36,124 bases of DNA from Anaerolineales bacterium UBA5797. Its GTDB lineage: Bacteria > Chloroflexota > Anaerolineae > Anaerolineales > Villigracilaceae. The first letter of the stretch is position 1. Every line of letters starts with the position of its first letter. Below, in pieces: positions 15,629 through 23,015 of the stretch. The position numbers and the translations under genes are program-made. The stretch is taken from assembly GCA_002418205.1 (NCBI GenBank), contig DIDP01000086.1, positions 1-36,124 of the forward strand. The letters are read 5' to 3'. The notes under the pieces are model-generated. The model was not told where the DNA came from, searched no databases, and saw only the letters and a list, made by a program, of their open reading frames with translations.

Positions 15629-16623
15629 CCGTCAATGGCAAAAAACCGAAATTCGCAATGTATTGGGCTGCCTCCTGTGGCGGCTGTGAGATCGCGGTGT
15701 TGAACATCCACGAAAAGATACTGGACGTGGATGCCAACTTCGATGTGGTCTTCTGGCCCGTGGCCATGGACGCGAAATACAAGGATGTGGAAGCGATGGA
15801 GGATGGTTCGATCCTGCTGACGCTTTTCAATGGCGGCATCCGCAACGACGAGAACGAGCATCTTGCCAAACTGCTGAGAAGGAAAACCAAAATACTTGTG
15901 GCGTTCGGCTCGTGTGCATGTGAAGGCTGCATCCCCGGGCTTGCGAACCTTGGCAATGTCGGAGAGATCGTCCATACCGCGTTCAATACCATCACGACCG
16001 ACAACCCGCATGAGATCTATCCACGTATTTCCTTTGATGTGCCCGAGGGTGAACTGCACATACCAAAACTTGCGCCCATGCTTCGCCCGCTGGACCAGGT
16101 TGTGGATGTGGATTATTACATGCCGGGCTGCCCGCCTGAATCCCATCAGATCGCGGCGGTGGTCGATCTCGTTATCAAGGTGGTGAAGGGTGAGGCGGAA
16201 CTTCCCCCAAAGGGATCGGTCATCGGTGTGGGCGATTCGACCGTGTGCGACGAATGCCCGCGGGCGCGCAATGTGAAGACGATCAAATCCTTTAAACGGA
16301 TTCAGGACATCGCTCCGGTTGACCCGGATCTGTGTCTGCTCGAACAGGGAATCCCGTGCAACGGTCCCGCCACCAGGAGCGGATGCAACGCGCGCTGTCC
16401 GAATGTCGGCGCCCAGTGCATCGGGTGTTACGGACCGGCGGAAGGCGTCATCGATTACGGCGCGCGACTGATCACAGCCTTCGCGTCGGTTGTGGACGCA
16501 AAGGAACCCGAGGAGATCGAACAGATTCTCGATGGCATACCTGACCCGACCGGGCAGGTCTATCGTTTCAATCTAGCCGGATCACTTCTCAAAGCGAACA
16601 GAGAAGCATGGAAGGTGAAGTGA
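15625..16623 (+). CDS. mvhG: [NiFe] hydrogenase small subunit, MvhG-like (group 3c)
   Basis: A 332-aa small subunit without a Tat signal, so cytoplasmic. Ligands for the proximal [4Fe-4S] cluster lie in AASCGGCEIAVL (about residues 13-24), FGSCACEGCIPG and MPGCPPES. Extra clusters are provided by CDECPRAR, GIPCNGPATRSGCNARCP and CIGCYGPAEG. It passes electrons from the NiFe site in MvhA to MvhD. The ATG overlaps the mvhD stop. It differs clearly from the periplasmic small subunit at 19868, so two hydrogenases of different groups are encoded here. Confidence 0.93.
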   Translation: MTVNGKKPKFAMYWAASCGGCEIAVLNIHEKILDVDANFDVVFWPVAMDAKYKDVEAMEDGSILLTLFNGGIRNDENEHLAKLLRRKTKILVAFGSCACEGCIPGLANLGNVGEIVHTAFNTITTDNPHEIYPRISFDVPEGELHIPKLAPMLRPLDQVVDVDYYMPGCPPESHQIAAVVDLVIKVVKGEAELPPKGSVIGVGDSTVCDECPRARNVKTIKSFKRIQDIAPVDPDLCLLEQGIPCNGPATRSGCNARCPNVGAQCIGCYGPAEGVIDYGARLITAFASVVDAKEPEEIEQILDGIPDPTGQVYRFNLAGSLLKANREAWKVK

Positions 16624-16647
16624 TCCTCCAAACGACCGGAGGATGAC

Positions 16648-16899
16648 ATGACTGCGAAACCGACAAATAATGTTGAGCCCATCGAAGACCGCAATGCGCT
16701 GTTGGAAAAGATATTGATCGAAGAGTATCTCCATGAGAAAGGCTATACATTGAAGGAACTCAAGAAACTGCCTGCCGAACTTGCCGATAAGTTGATGAAG
16801 GAAGCCTCGCAGTATGCTTCGCTCAAGATGGAAGAAGTGGAAGCGCGTGCGCATTTCGTCAAGGAACTGCAGGACGATGGATCGTCTCTTGAGAAATAG
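16648..16899 (+). CDS. Small helical protein between mvhG and mvhA, unknown function
   Basis: An 83-aa charged, mostly helical protein (LLEKILIEEYLHEKGYTLKELKKLP, written here as its first 25 residues in pieces: LLEKILIEEYLHEKG and YTLKELKKLP), with no Cys, no signal and no membrane segment. GGAGG lies 5 nt before the ATG. It sits inside the operon, 24 bp after mvhG and 27 bp before mvhA, so it is co-expressed with the hydrogenase. A structural or assembly role is possible; I recognise no family. The ORF is credible because of its ribosome binding site, codon usage like its neighbours and lack of overlap. Confidence 0.8.
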   Translation: MTAKPTNNVEPIEDRNALLEKILIEEYLHEKGYTLKELKKLPAELADKLMKEASQYASLKMEEVEARAHFVKELQDDGSSLEK

Positions 16900-16926
16900 G
16901 AACCTGTTTCCTGAAGGATGGTAACC

Positions 16927-18390
16927 ATGCAGAAAATCTCCATTGACCCCATTACACGCCTGGAAGGTCACGGCAAGATCGAAATATTCCTTGATGAAAA
17001 GGGGAATGTCGCCAACTCGTATTTCCAGATCCCCGAACTGCGCGGCTTCGAACGCTTCGTGGTCGGGCGACCCATCGAGGAGATGCCGCTTTTAACGAAT
17101 CGCATCTGCGGGGTCTGCCCGGAAGCGCATCACATGGCGGCATCCAAGGCCGCAGATGCCGTTTATAAGGTCGACCCGCCGCGCACCGCGAAGTTGCTGC
17201 GCGAACTGCTTTACTCCGCGTTCTATTGCACCGACCACACCACCCACTTTTACGCCCTGGGCGGTCCAGATTTCGTGATGGGACCCGACGCGCCTGTGGC
17301 TGAAAGAAATATCCTCGGCGTGATCCACAAGGTTGGGCTTGAGATCGGCGGCAAGGTCATCCAGATGCGCAAGTATGGTCATACCGTGGTCGAGATGATC
17401 GGCGGGCGCAAGGTGCATCCGTGCTCATCCATCCCCGGCGGCATGACCAAGGGCATCACCGAAGAACAGCGCAAGGAGATCGAAGAGATGGGGCGTTGGG
17501 CAATCGAGTTCGCACAATTCAGCCTCAAGATCTTCAATGATATTGTCCTTGGCAACAAGCAGTACGTTGACCTTGTGCTTGGCGATATTTACACGCACAA
17601 GACCTATTCCATTGGTCTGGTCGATGGGAACAACAAGGTTAACTTTTATGATGGTCTGGTCAGTGTTGTTTCGCCGAGCGGCAAGCGCATTGGCAAATAC
17701 GGACCGAACGATTACACCGAATGGATCGCCGAGCACGTCGAGCCGTGGACATATCTCAAGTTCCCATATCTCAAGAAGATCGGCTGGAAGGGCTTCGTGG
17801 ATGGCGAAGACTCGGGTGTTTACACTGCCACTCCGCTTTCGCGCCTCAACGCCGCGGATGGGATGGCAACTCCGCTGGCGCAGGAACAATATGAAAAGTT
17901 CTATGCCACCCTGGGCGGCAGACCGGTACATCAACGCCTCGCCACACACTGGGCGCGCCTGATCGAATTGCTTTACGCGGCGGAACGCTGGGTGGAACTG
18001 GTGACCGACCCTGAGATCACATCGCCGGATGTGCATGCCAAACCGACACAGACACCCACCGAAGGAGTGGGCATCGTCGAAGCGCCGCGCGGCACCCTCA
18101 CGCATCATTACTGGACCGATGAGCGGGGCGTCGTTACCAAAGCGAATCTCATCGTTGGGACGACCAACAACTACGCGCCGCTTCAAATGTCCACGAACAA
18201 AGCCGCGACCAGCCTCATCAAGGATGGCAACGTAACAGAGGGGCTGCTTAACATGGTCGAGATGGCATTCCGTGCCTATGACCCATGCTTTGGATGCGCG
18301 ACCCATTCCCTGCCCGGGCAGATGCCGCTGGAGATCACCATTCACGACGCGAATGGGAATCCGGTCCGAGTGTTGAAACAGTTTTGTTAA
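16927..18390 (+). CDS. mvhA: [NiFe] hydrogenase large subunit, MvhA-like (group 3c)
   Basis: A 487-aa catalytic subunit that oxidises H2 in the cytoplasm for the Hdr complex. The N-terminal signature ISIDPITRLEGHGKIEI is typical. L1 is RICGVCPEAHH with Ni ligands Cys61 and Cys64; L2 is DPCFGCATH with Cys454 and Cys457. All four ligands are Cys, unlike hybC downstream. A 27-residue tail follows His460 and is the probable peptide removed by a maturation protease. The start at 16927 (MQKIS) is preferred over 16918 because GAAGGA then lies at a proper distance; at 16918 it would abut the start codon. The protease at 19096 is a candidate for its processing. Confidence 0.95.
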   Translation: MQKISIDPITRLEGHGKIEIFLDEKGNVANSYFQIPELRGFERFVVGRPIEEMPLLTNRICGVCPEAHHMAASKAADAVYKVDPPRTAKLLRELLYSAFYCTDHTTHFYALGGPDFVMGPDAPVAERNILGVIHKVGLEIGGKVIQMRKYGHTVVEMIGGRKVHPCSSIPGGMTKGITEEQRKEIEEMGRWAIEFAQFSLKIFNDIVLGNKQYVDLVLGDIYTHKTYSIGLVDGNNKVNFYDGLVSVVSPSGKRIGKYGPNDYTEWIAEHVEPWTYLKFPYLKKIGWKGFVDGEDSGVYTATPLSRLNAADGMATPLAQEQYEKFYATLGGRPVHQRLATHWARLIELLYAAERWVELVTDPEITSPDVHAKPTQTPTEGVGIVEAPRGTLTHHYWTDERGVVTKANLIVGTTNNYAPLQMSTNKAATSLIKDGNVTEGLLNMVEMAFRAYDPCFGCATHSLPGQMPLEITIHDANGNPVRVLKQFC

Positions 18391-18405
18391 ATGGAAGGAG
18401 TTACC

Positions 18406-18900
18406 ATGATTCCTCTTGAGCTTCTCCGTCGTTTCCCTTTCTTTTCCTTCATGGATGACAAGGAATTGAAGGCGGTTTCCACGATTGCCCAGGATTTGCA
18501 TCTCAAAGCAGGCGACGTTCTGATAGAAGCCAGCAAGCCTGCTGATGACCTGTACTTCCTGATCGAAGGGCATCTGCCTTACTACATGGTCGTCACCACC
18601 GAGCATATTCCTGATTATCGCCGAGAGTATTTTATCGGCTATATCAACCCTGAGGAAATCTTCGGCATTTCGGCGTTGATCGAACCATATCACTATACCG
18701 CCTCGTTGCGTGCGGAGGGTCCATGCCGTGTGATAAGGATCGATGCCTCTGCCCTGCGCGCCTTGTGTGAAGTGGACAGTCATCTTTCCATTGGGATGAT
18801 GAAGGCTGTCGCCAAAGCCGCGATGGAACGGTTGCAGATGACACGCGTTCAGTTGGTGGCAGAGACGTTGAAGACCGAAAAGGAATCCGAGGCTCAGTGA
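18406..18900 (+). CDS. Cyclic nucleotide-binding-domain protein without DNA-binding domain
   Basis: A 164-aa protein with a CRP-type cNMP-binding domain. It begins LLRRFPFFSFMDDKELKAVS, continues with the LKAGDVLIEASKPADDLYFLIEG beta roll (given here as LKAGDVLIEA and DDLYFLIEG), then EEIFGISALIEPYHYTASLRAEG. It ends in a helix and a charged tail; there is no room for a helix-turn-helix. The ATG at 18406 is chosen because GGAAGGAG sits 7 nt upstream; the ATG at 18391 contains that site. It is the last gene of the hdr-mvh operon. It may act as a regulatory or structural partner of the complex rather than as a transcription factor; this is inference. Confidence 0.85.
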   Translation: MIPLELLRRFPFFSFMDDKELKAVSTIAQDLHLKAGDVLIEASKPADDLYFLIEGHLPYYMVVTTEHIPDYRREYFIGYINPEEIFGISALIEPYHYTASLRAEGPCRVIRIDASALRALCEVDSHLSIGMMKAVAKAAMERLQMTRVQLVAETLKTEKESEAQ

Positions 18901-18962
18901 TTCAGGAAACAGCATGAAGATCGGTCGGATGTGCTGAGGAATACACCTGTGTTTGTGTGAAT

Positions 18963-19020
18963 CGTCCCGCGGGTTTCTTTGTTAATCTCCTTTCATTGGG
19001 TAAACCCGCGGGACGTTTTT
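18963..19020 (+). terminator. Rho-independent terminator of the hdr-mvh operon
   Basis: CGTCCCGCGGGTTT (18963-18976) pairs perfectly over 14 bp with AAACCCGCGGGACG (19002-19015) around a 25-nt loop, then TTTTT follows. The stem includes the self-complementary CCCGCGGG. It is the strongest terminator in the window and separates the operon from the maturation protease gene. Confidence 0.85.
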
Positions 19021-19095
19021 GCAACCTGTAAACGAGATCAGGCTGAACCCTGGCAGGATGCGAAGGATATCCGGAAGGAAGTGGATGGTCATCCA

Positions 19096-19596
19096 ATGAG
19101 AACCCTGGTCGTTGGGCTTGGTAATCCCATACTTGGCGATGACGGTGTCGGATGGAAGGTTGTGGAGGAAGTAAAGCGACGCCTGAATAATGACGCGTCT
19201 GCGGATGTGCTGTGCCTCTCACTTGGCGGGATCGGTTTGATGGAACATCTCATTGGATATGAACGCGTCATCCTGGTGGATTCATACTCATCGGATGCCC
19301 CTGCCGGTTCGATCTCCGTGTTGAAGTTAAGCGAACTGCCTAATTACTCCGCCTATCACATTACCAGCGCCCATGACACATCGCTGCAAAACGCGATGGT
19401 GCTGGGAAGAGAGATGGGTGCGCAATTACCGGATGATGTGATCGTGGTCGGCATCGCGACTGAGCGGATCCACGATTTCAGCGAGGATCTCTCGCCGCCG
19501 GTCGAAAAGGTGGTGCCGTGTGTCGTCAACATCGTTCTTGATCTTCTCAGGAGGGGCGAACTTGAGCCAGAGAGGTACGAAAGGCCCTGTCAGTGA
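19096..19596 (+). CDS. Hydrogenase maturation protease (HycI/HyaD family)
   Basis: A 166-aa nickel-dependent endopeptidase that removes the C-terminal tail of a [NiFe] large subunit after nickel insertion. The N-terminal VVGLGNPILGDDGVGWKV contains the conserved GNxxxxDDGVG with the metal-binding Asp; DSYSSDAPAGSI supplies the second Asp, and the His in ITSAHDTSL is the third ligand. The ATG at 19096 is the family start; a GTG at 19081 has a slightly better upstream purine run and cannot be excluded. It follows the hdr-mvh operon and precedes hyb, which has its own protease (24791), so MvhA is its likeliest substrate. The frame is open back to 18979, but that part reads through the terminator. 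Confidence 0.88.
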   Translation: MRTLVVGLGNPILGDDGVGWKVVEEVKRRLNNDASADVLCLSLGGIGLMEHLIGYERVILVDSYSSDAPAGSISVLKLSELPNYSAYHITSAHDTSLQNAMVLGREMGAQLPDDVIVVGIATERIHDFSEDLSPPVEKVVPCVVNIVLDLLRRGELEPERYERPCQ

Positions 19597-19710
19597 AATG
19601 GCTTAATGGCATGTGATTTTTGATGTTGACAGTGGGGGTGGGAAAGATTCGGATTGTTCTCCCTCTAAACTTGGATAATACCGGTCGTTTATCGAAAAAT
19701 CACATTGATT

Positions 19711-19728
19711 TTGTGATGATTGTCATAA
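19711..19728. promoter_or_regulatory. Rex/CRP-like operator upstream of hybO, distal copy
   Basis: TTGTGATGATTGTCATAA matches the TTGTGA-N6-TCACAA pattern with one mismatch in the right arm. A further outward-facing ATCACA copy lies just upstream (19699-19704). It is centred 80 bp upstream of the proximal site at 19791. The region 19597-19867 otherwise holds no gene. Confidence 0.5.
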
Positions 19729-19790
19729 TTGAATCACCCCTTTTGATTTGCTAAACTAATCTAAACAAATACCATTAAGATTGTCTGATT

Positions 19791-19808
19791 TTGTAATATT
19801 TTTCACAA
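19791..19808. promoter_or_regulatory. Rex/CRP-like operator upstream of hybO, proximal copy
   Basis: TTGTAATATTTTTCACAA has a perfect right half (TTCACAA) and a left half with TTGTAA. It lies 59 bp before hybO. Compared with the perfect site before hdrC (11419-11436), 5 of the 6 left-arm and all 6 right-arm positions agree. The shared pattern suggests that one regulator controls both hydrogenases. Confidence 0.55.
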
Positions 19809-19867
19809 TCTAGTCATTGCAGACCTCACATATCAAATACCTGTTCATTGGATTGAAGGAGGCGCTT

Positions 19868-20968
19868 ATGCTGGGTACCAATATTCAAAAGCCCGTAAGT
19901 GGGGTGTCACGGCGGGATTTCCTTAAGTTTTGTTCCATGATGACAGGGGTGCTGGCGTTGCCCCGCTCTTATGTGAGAGTCATCGAAAATGCATTGGAAA
20001 CAAAGAAGCGTCTCCCTGTGATCTGGCTGGAAATGCAGGACTGCGCAGGTTGCACGGAGGCATTGTTGCGTGCCACCCAGCCGACTGTGGGGCAGTTGGT
20101 TCTTGACGTTCTTTCAGTGGATTATCACGAGACCATCATGGCAGCTTCCGGAAATCTTGCAGAAGAAGCCAAGCAGGCGACAATCGATGCCGGCGGTTAT
20201 CTGCTGGTTGTGGAGGGATCCATCCCAGTGGGGGATGGGGAATTTTATTGCACCATCGGGGGCAAGTCTGCCTTGCAGTTGCTCAAGGAAGCGGCGACGA
20301 ATGCGGCGGCTGTGGTTGCAGTGGGCAACTGTGCAACCTTCGGCGGATGGCCCTATGCCACTCCAAATCCCACAAACGCATCGTTCGTGACCGAGATCAT
20401 CAAGGATAAACCGGTGATGAATCTTCCGGGCTGTCCCTATAATCCGGTCAACCTGACAGCGGCGGTTGTCCACTTCCTGACCTTCGGCGAGCTTCCCGCC
20501 ATGGATGACCTGCACCGCCCACTGTTCGCCTACGGCGCACTCATCCATGATAACTGTCCGCGACGTGGACATTTTGACGCCGGCGAGTTCGTGGTTGCCT
20601 GGGGGGACGAAGGTCATAAAAAGGGCTGGTGCCTTTATAAGATGGGCTGCAAGGGACCCGTCACTTACCATAACTGCCCTGCCGTGGAATATAACGATGG
20701 GACGAGCTGGCCCATCAAAGCCGGGCATGGATGCATTGCCTGCTCGGAGCCGGGCTTTTGGGATCTGGGAATCTACAACCAGGCGGACCTCCAGCGATAT
20801 GCACCTCCCGAAACCTATGCCCCGGTTCAATTGCCCACGCAGAAAATTGATCCTGCCACCGCTGGCTTGATCGGCGCTGCGGCAGGAGTTGCCATTGGAG
20901 CGGCGGGTGTGGCGGCATATAAGGCGCTTTCCAAAGCGGATGATGAAGACTCATCCTCCAGTGAATAG
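19868..20968 (+). CDS. hybO: Periplasmic [NiFe] hydrogenase small subunit (group 1, HybO-like)
   Basis: A 366-aa small subunit with a Tat signal (SRRDFLKFCSMMTGVLALP, residues 13-31), so the enzyme is exported folded with its large subunit. Cluster ligands: DCAGCTEALL, VGNCATFGG and LPGCPYNP for the proximal cluster; HDNCPRRGHF, CLYKMGCKGP and HNCP, and GHGCIACSEPGFWD for the distal and medial clusters. A C-terminal helix (AGLIGAAAGVAIGAAGVAAY) anchors it in the membrane. The ATG at 19868 has AAGGAGG 5 nt upstream; the frame continues upstream without a good start. The gene opens a hybOABCD operon in the same order as E. coli hydrogenase 2, an H2-uptake enzyme coupled to the menaquinone pool. 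Confidence 0.94.
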   Translation: MLGTNIQKPVSGVSRRDFLKFCSMMTGVLALPRSYVRVIENALETKKRLPVIWLEMQDCAGCTEALLRATQPTVGQLVLDVLSVDYHETIMAASGNLAEEAKQATIDAGGYLLVVEGSIPVGDGEFYCTIGGKSALQLLKEAATNAAAVVAVGNCATFGGWPYATPNPTNASFVTEIIKDKPVMNLPGCPYNPVNLTAAVVHFLTFGELPAMDDLHRPLFAYGALIHDNCPRRGHFDAGEFVVAWGDEGHKKGWCLYKMGCKGPVTYHNCPAVEYNDGTSWPIKAGHGCIACSEPGFWDLGIYNQADLQRYAPPETYAPVQLPTQKIDPATAGLIGAAAGVAIGAAGVAAYKALSKADDEDSSSSE

Positions 20969-20977
20969 GAGGGATCG

Positions 20978-21856
20978 ATGACCATCAACCGCAGAGATTT
21001 TCTAAAAGTTGCCGGGCTGGCTGTGGGGTGCGCGCTTGCTGTTCCCGATCAGGTGAATGCCAGTCCGTCATCCAAGGATCTGAACGAGCAGTTTGCCATG
21101 CTCTACGATGCGACCATCTGTGTGGGCTGTAACGCCTGTACGATGGCATGCCGCCAATGGAATGGCACGGAGCCTGAGACGGATGCGCGCCAGTTGTATG
21201 ACGCACCAACAGAATTATCAGCCGATACCTTCACGTTGATCCAGTTGTATCAGGGCGGGAACGGGGAATCCTTTGTCAAACGTCAGTGCATGCATTGCGT
21301 TGAGCCTGCCTGCGTCAGTGGATGCCCTGTTCACGCGCTTGAGAAGACAGCCGATGGTCCGGTAATCTATGATCCGGATCGCTGCATCGGCTGCCGGTAT
21401 TGCCAGTATGTCTGTCCATTCCACGTGCCGCGTTTCGAATGGGATGTGGCGCGCTTCCCGGTGATCGCAAAGTGTCACTTCTGCTATGAGAGTCGCATCC
21501 AAAAAGGGATCGGCGGTCCTGCCTGCGCGGATCGTTGTCCGACTGGGGCGCTGATTTGGGGAAAGCGCGGGGACCTGCTCGCGGAGGCGCGGAAACGCAT
21601 CAGCGAGAATCCGGGCAGATATGTGGATCATATTTATGGGGAGGATGACGCGGGCGGCACATCGGTGTTGTATCTGTCCGCAGTCCCGTTCGAGAATTTG
21701 GGACTGGAGGATCTGGGGACGCGGTCCATCCCGGAGATCAGCGAGGGGACGGCTGAACTCGTTCTGCCTGGAATCCTGATCGGTGGGCCCATCCTGCTTG
21801 GCATGATACGCCTGACCGCCAAGCGCGGCGGCTGGGAGGAAACATGGCCATTGTAA
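20978..21856 (+). CDS. hybA: HybA-like periplasmic four-cluster ferredoxin subunit
   Basis: A 292-aa iron-sulfur protein with a Tat signal (NRRDFLKVAGLAVGCALAV). Four [4Fe-4S] motifs follow: CVGCNACTMACRQ, CMHCVEPACVSGCP, CIGCRYCQYVCP, and the split set CHFCYESRI with CADRCP. A C-terminal helix (LPGILIGGPILLGMIRLT) anchors it. It carries electrons from the hydrogenase small subunit to the membrane subunit HybB. A GAGGGATCG site precedes the start. Its 3' end overlaps hybB by 13 bp. Confidence 0.92.
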   Translation: MTINRRDFLKVAGLAVGCALAVPDQVNASPSSKDLNEQFAMLYDATICVGCNACTMACRQWNGTEPETDARQLYDAPTELSADTFTLIQLYQGGNGESFVKRQCMHCVEPACVSGCPVHALEKTADGPVIYDPDRCIGCRYCQYVCPFHVPRFEWDVARFPVIAKCHFCYESRIQKGIGGPACADRCPTGALIWGKRGDLLAEARKRISENPGRYVDHIYGEDDAGGTSVLYLSAVPFENLGLEDLGTRSIPEISEGTAELVLPGILIGGPILLGMIRLTAKRGGWEETWPL

Positions 21857-22977
21857 CCAAATCACGCAGCCAGATACCTGTTTCGTTCTGGCCTTTGCTG
21901 GTGCTGACCTTGATCGGCGTTGGCCTGGCGATCTACCGACTTGTGGTTGGGCTCGGGCCGACAACGAACCTGAACGACCACTATCCCTGGGGTTTGTGGA
22001 TCACGATTGACCTGTTCCTGATCCCCGTGGCGGGCGCGGCGTTCACAATCTCGCTCATCTCGTATTTCCTGGGCCGGGCGGACTATCATTCCATCATCCG
22101 ACCTGCCGTGCTGGCTGGGTTTATTGGTTATTCCATCGTGGGCATCCTGCTGTTCATGGATATTGGCCGCTGGCATCAGTTCTACAACATCTTTGTCCCG
22201 CCGTGGATCAACCTGCATTCGTTTTTGGAGGAGATCAGTCTGTGTGTAACGTTGTACACGGGTATTCTGATCCTGGAAATTGCGCCGGTCTTTCTCGAGA
22301 AGTGGGGCTATAAGACTCCCATCCGCTGGATCGAACGCGGGATCTTTGTGATCGCGGGGGCTGGGATCGTGCTTTCGATGCTGCACCAGTCCTCGCTCGG
22401 TTCATTGTTCCTGCTCATGCCGCATAAACTCCATCCGCTTTGGTGGACTCCGGCCCTGCCGCTTCTGTTCTATTTGCAGGCGGTGTACACGGGCCTGGGG
22501 GCAACTGCGGTCGTTATCCGGATCATCTGGCGGGCATTGAAACTGCCGATCAACCGTGAGCTTTTCCGCCGCATTGGTCAGGCAATGAGCATTAACCTGA
22601 TGTTGTATGCCGCCATCAAGGTGGGCGATTGGATGGGTGCCGGGGAAGTGCCGCTTCTGCTCAAGCCGGATATTTTTGGCATGATCGCGTGGCTGCAATT
22701 CCTGATCGGGATCGTGCTCCCGTTGGGCATCCTGCTTTCGAAACTGGTCGGTCATACTGCCGGTCCGTTCTGGGCCGGGGTCTTTGCTCTCATCGGAACA
22801 TTCATCGATCGTCTCGTGATCTCATGGGTGGGGCTTGCCGAACCTTCGCCTGTATCCTACTTCCCCTCATGGATCGAGATCATGATCACAGTGGGCATGA
22901 TCGCAGGCGGTTTCCTGCTTTATGGCGCAGTCGTTCGATACTTCAAGATATTTCCCGAGCCGGAGCATGCTCACTAA
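21844..22977 (+). CDS. hybB: HybB/NrfD-family integral membrane subunit
   Basis: A 377-aa protein of the NrfD/PsrC family with about nine to ten transmembrane helices. Family landmarks are the NDHYPWGLWITIDLFLIPVAGAAF segment (NDHYPWGLWITID followed by a helix) and the MLHQSSLGSLFLLMPHKLHPLW loop, with the conserved HQSSLG. NrfD-type subunits bind menaquinone and connect the extracytoplasmic iron-sulfur chain to the quinone pool; they may contribute to proton translocation. It overlaps hybA by 13 bp, and hybC follows 38 bp later. A paralogue of similar design lies at 31342-32598. Confidence 0.93.
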   Translation: MAIVTKSRSQIPVSFWPLLVLTLIGVGLAIYRLVVGLGPTTNLNDHYPWGLWITIDLFLIPVAGAAFTISLISYFLGRADYHSIIRPAVLAGFIGYSIVGILLFMDIGRWHQFYNIFVPPWINLHSFLEEISLCVTLYTGILILEIAPVFLEKWGYKTPIRWIERGIFVIAGAGIVLSMLHQSSLGSLFLLMPHKLHPLWWTPALPLLFYLQAVYTGLGATAVVIRIIWRALKLPINRELFRRIGQAMSINLMLYAAIKVGDWMGAGEVPLLLKPDIFGMIAWLQFLIGIVLPLGILLSKLVGHTAGPFWAGVFALIGTFIDRLVISWVGLAEPSPVSYFPSWIEIMITVGMIAGGFLLYGAVVRYFKIFPEPEHAH

Positions 22978-23015
22978 ACCCATCCATCCTGACTCCACAT
23001 TGAAGGAGGTTTACC

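Noticed and set aside
17425..18915. 496-aa open frame on the minus strand
   Set aside because: It is an antisense shadow of mvhA and the cNMP-binding gene; both sense genes have clear family motifs.
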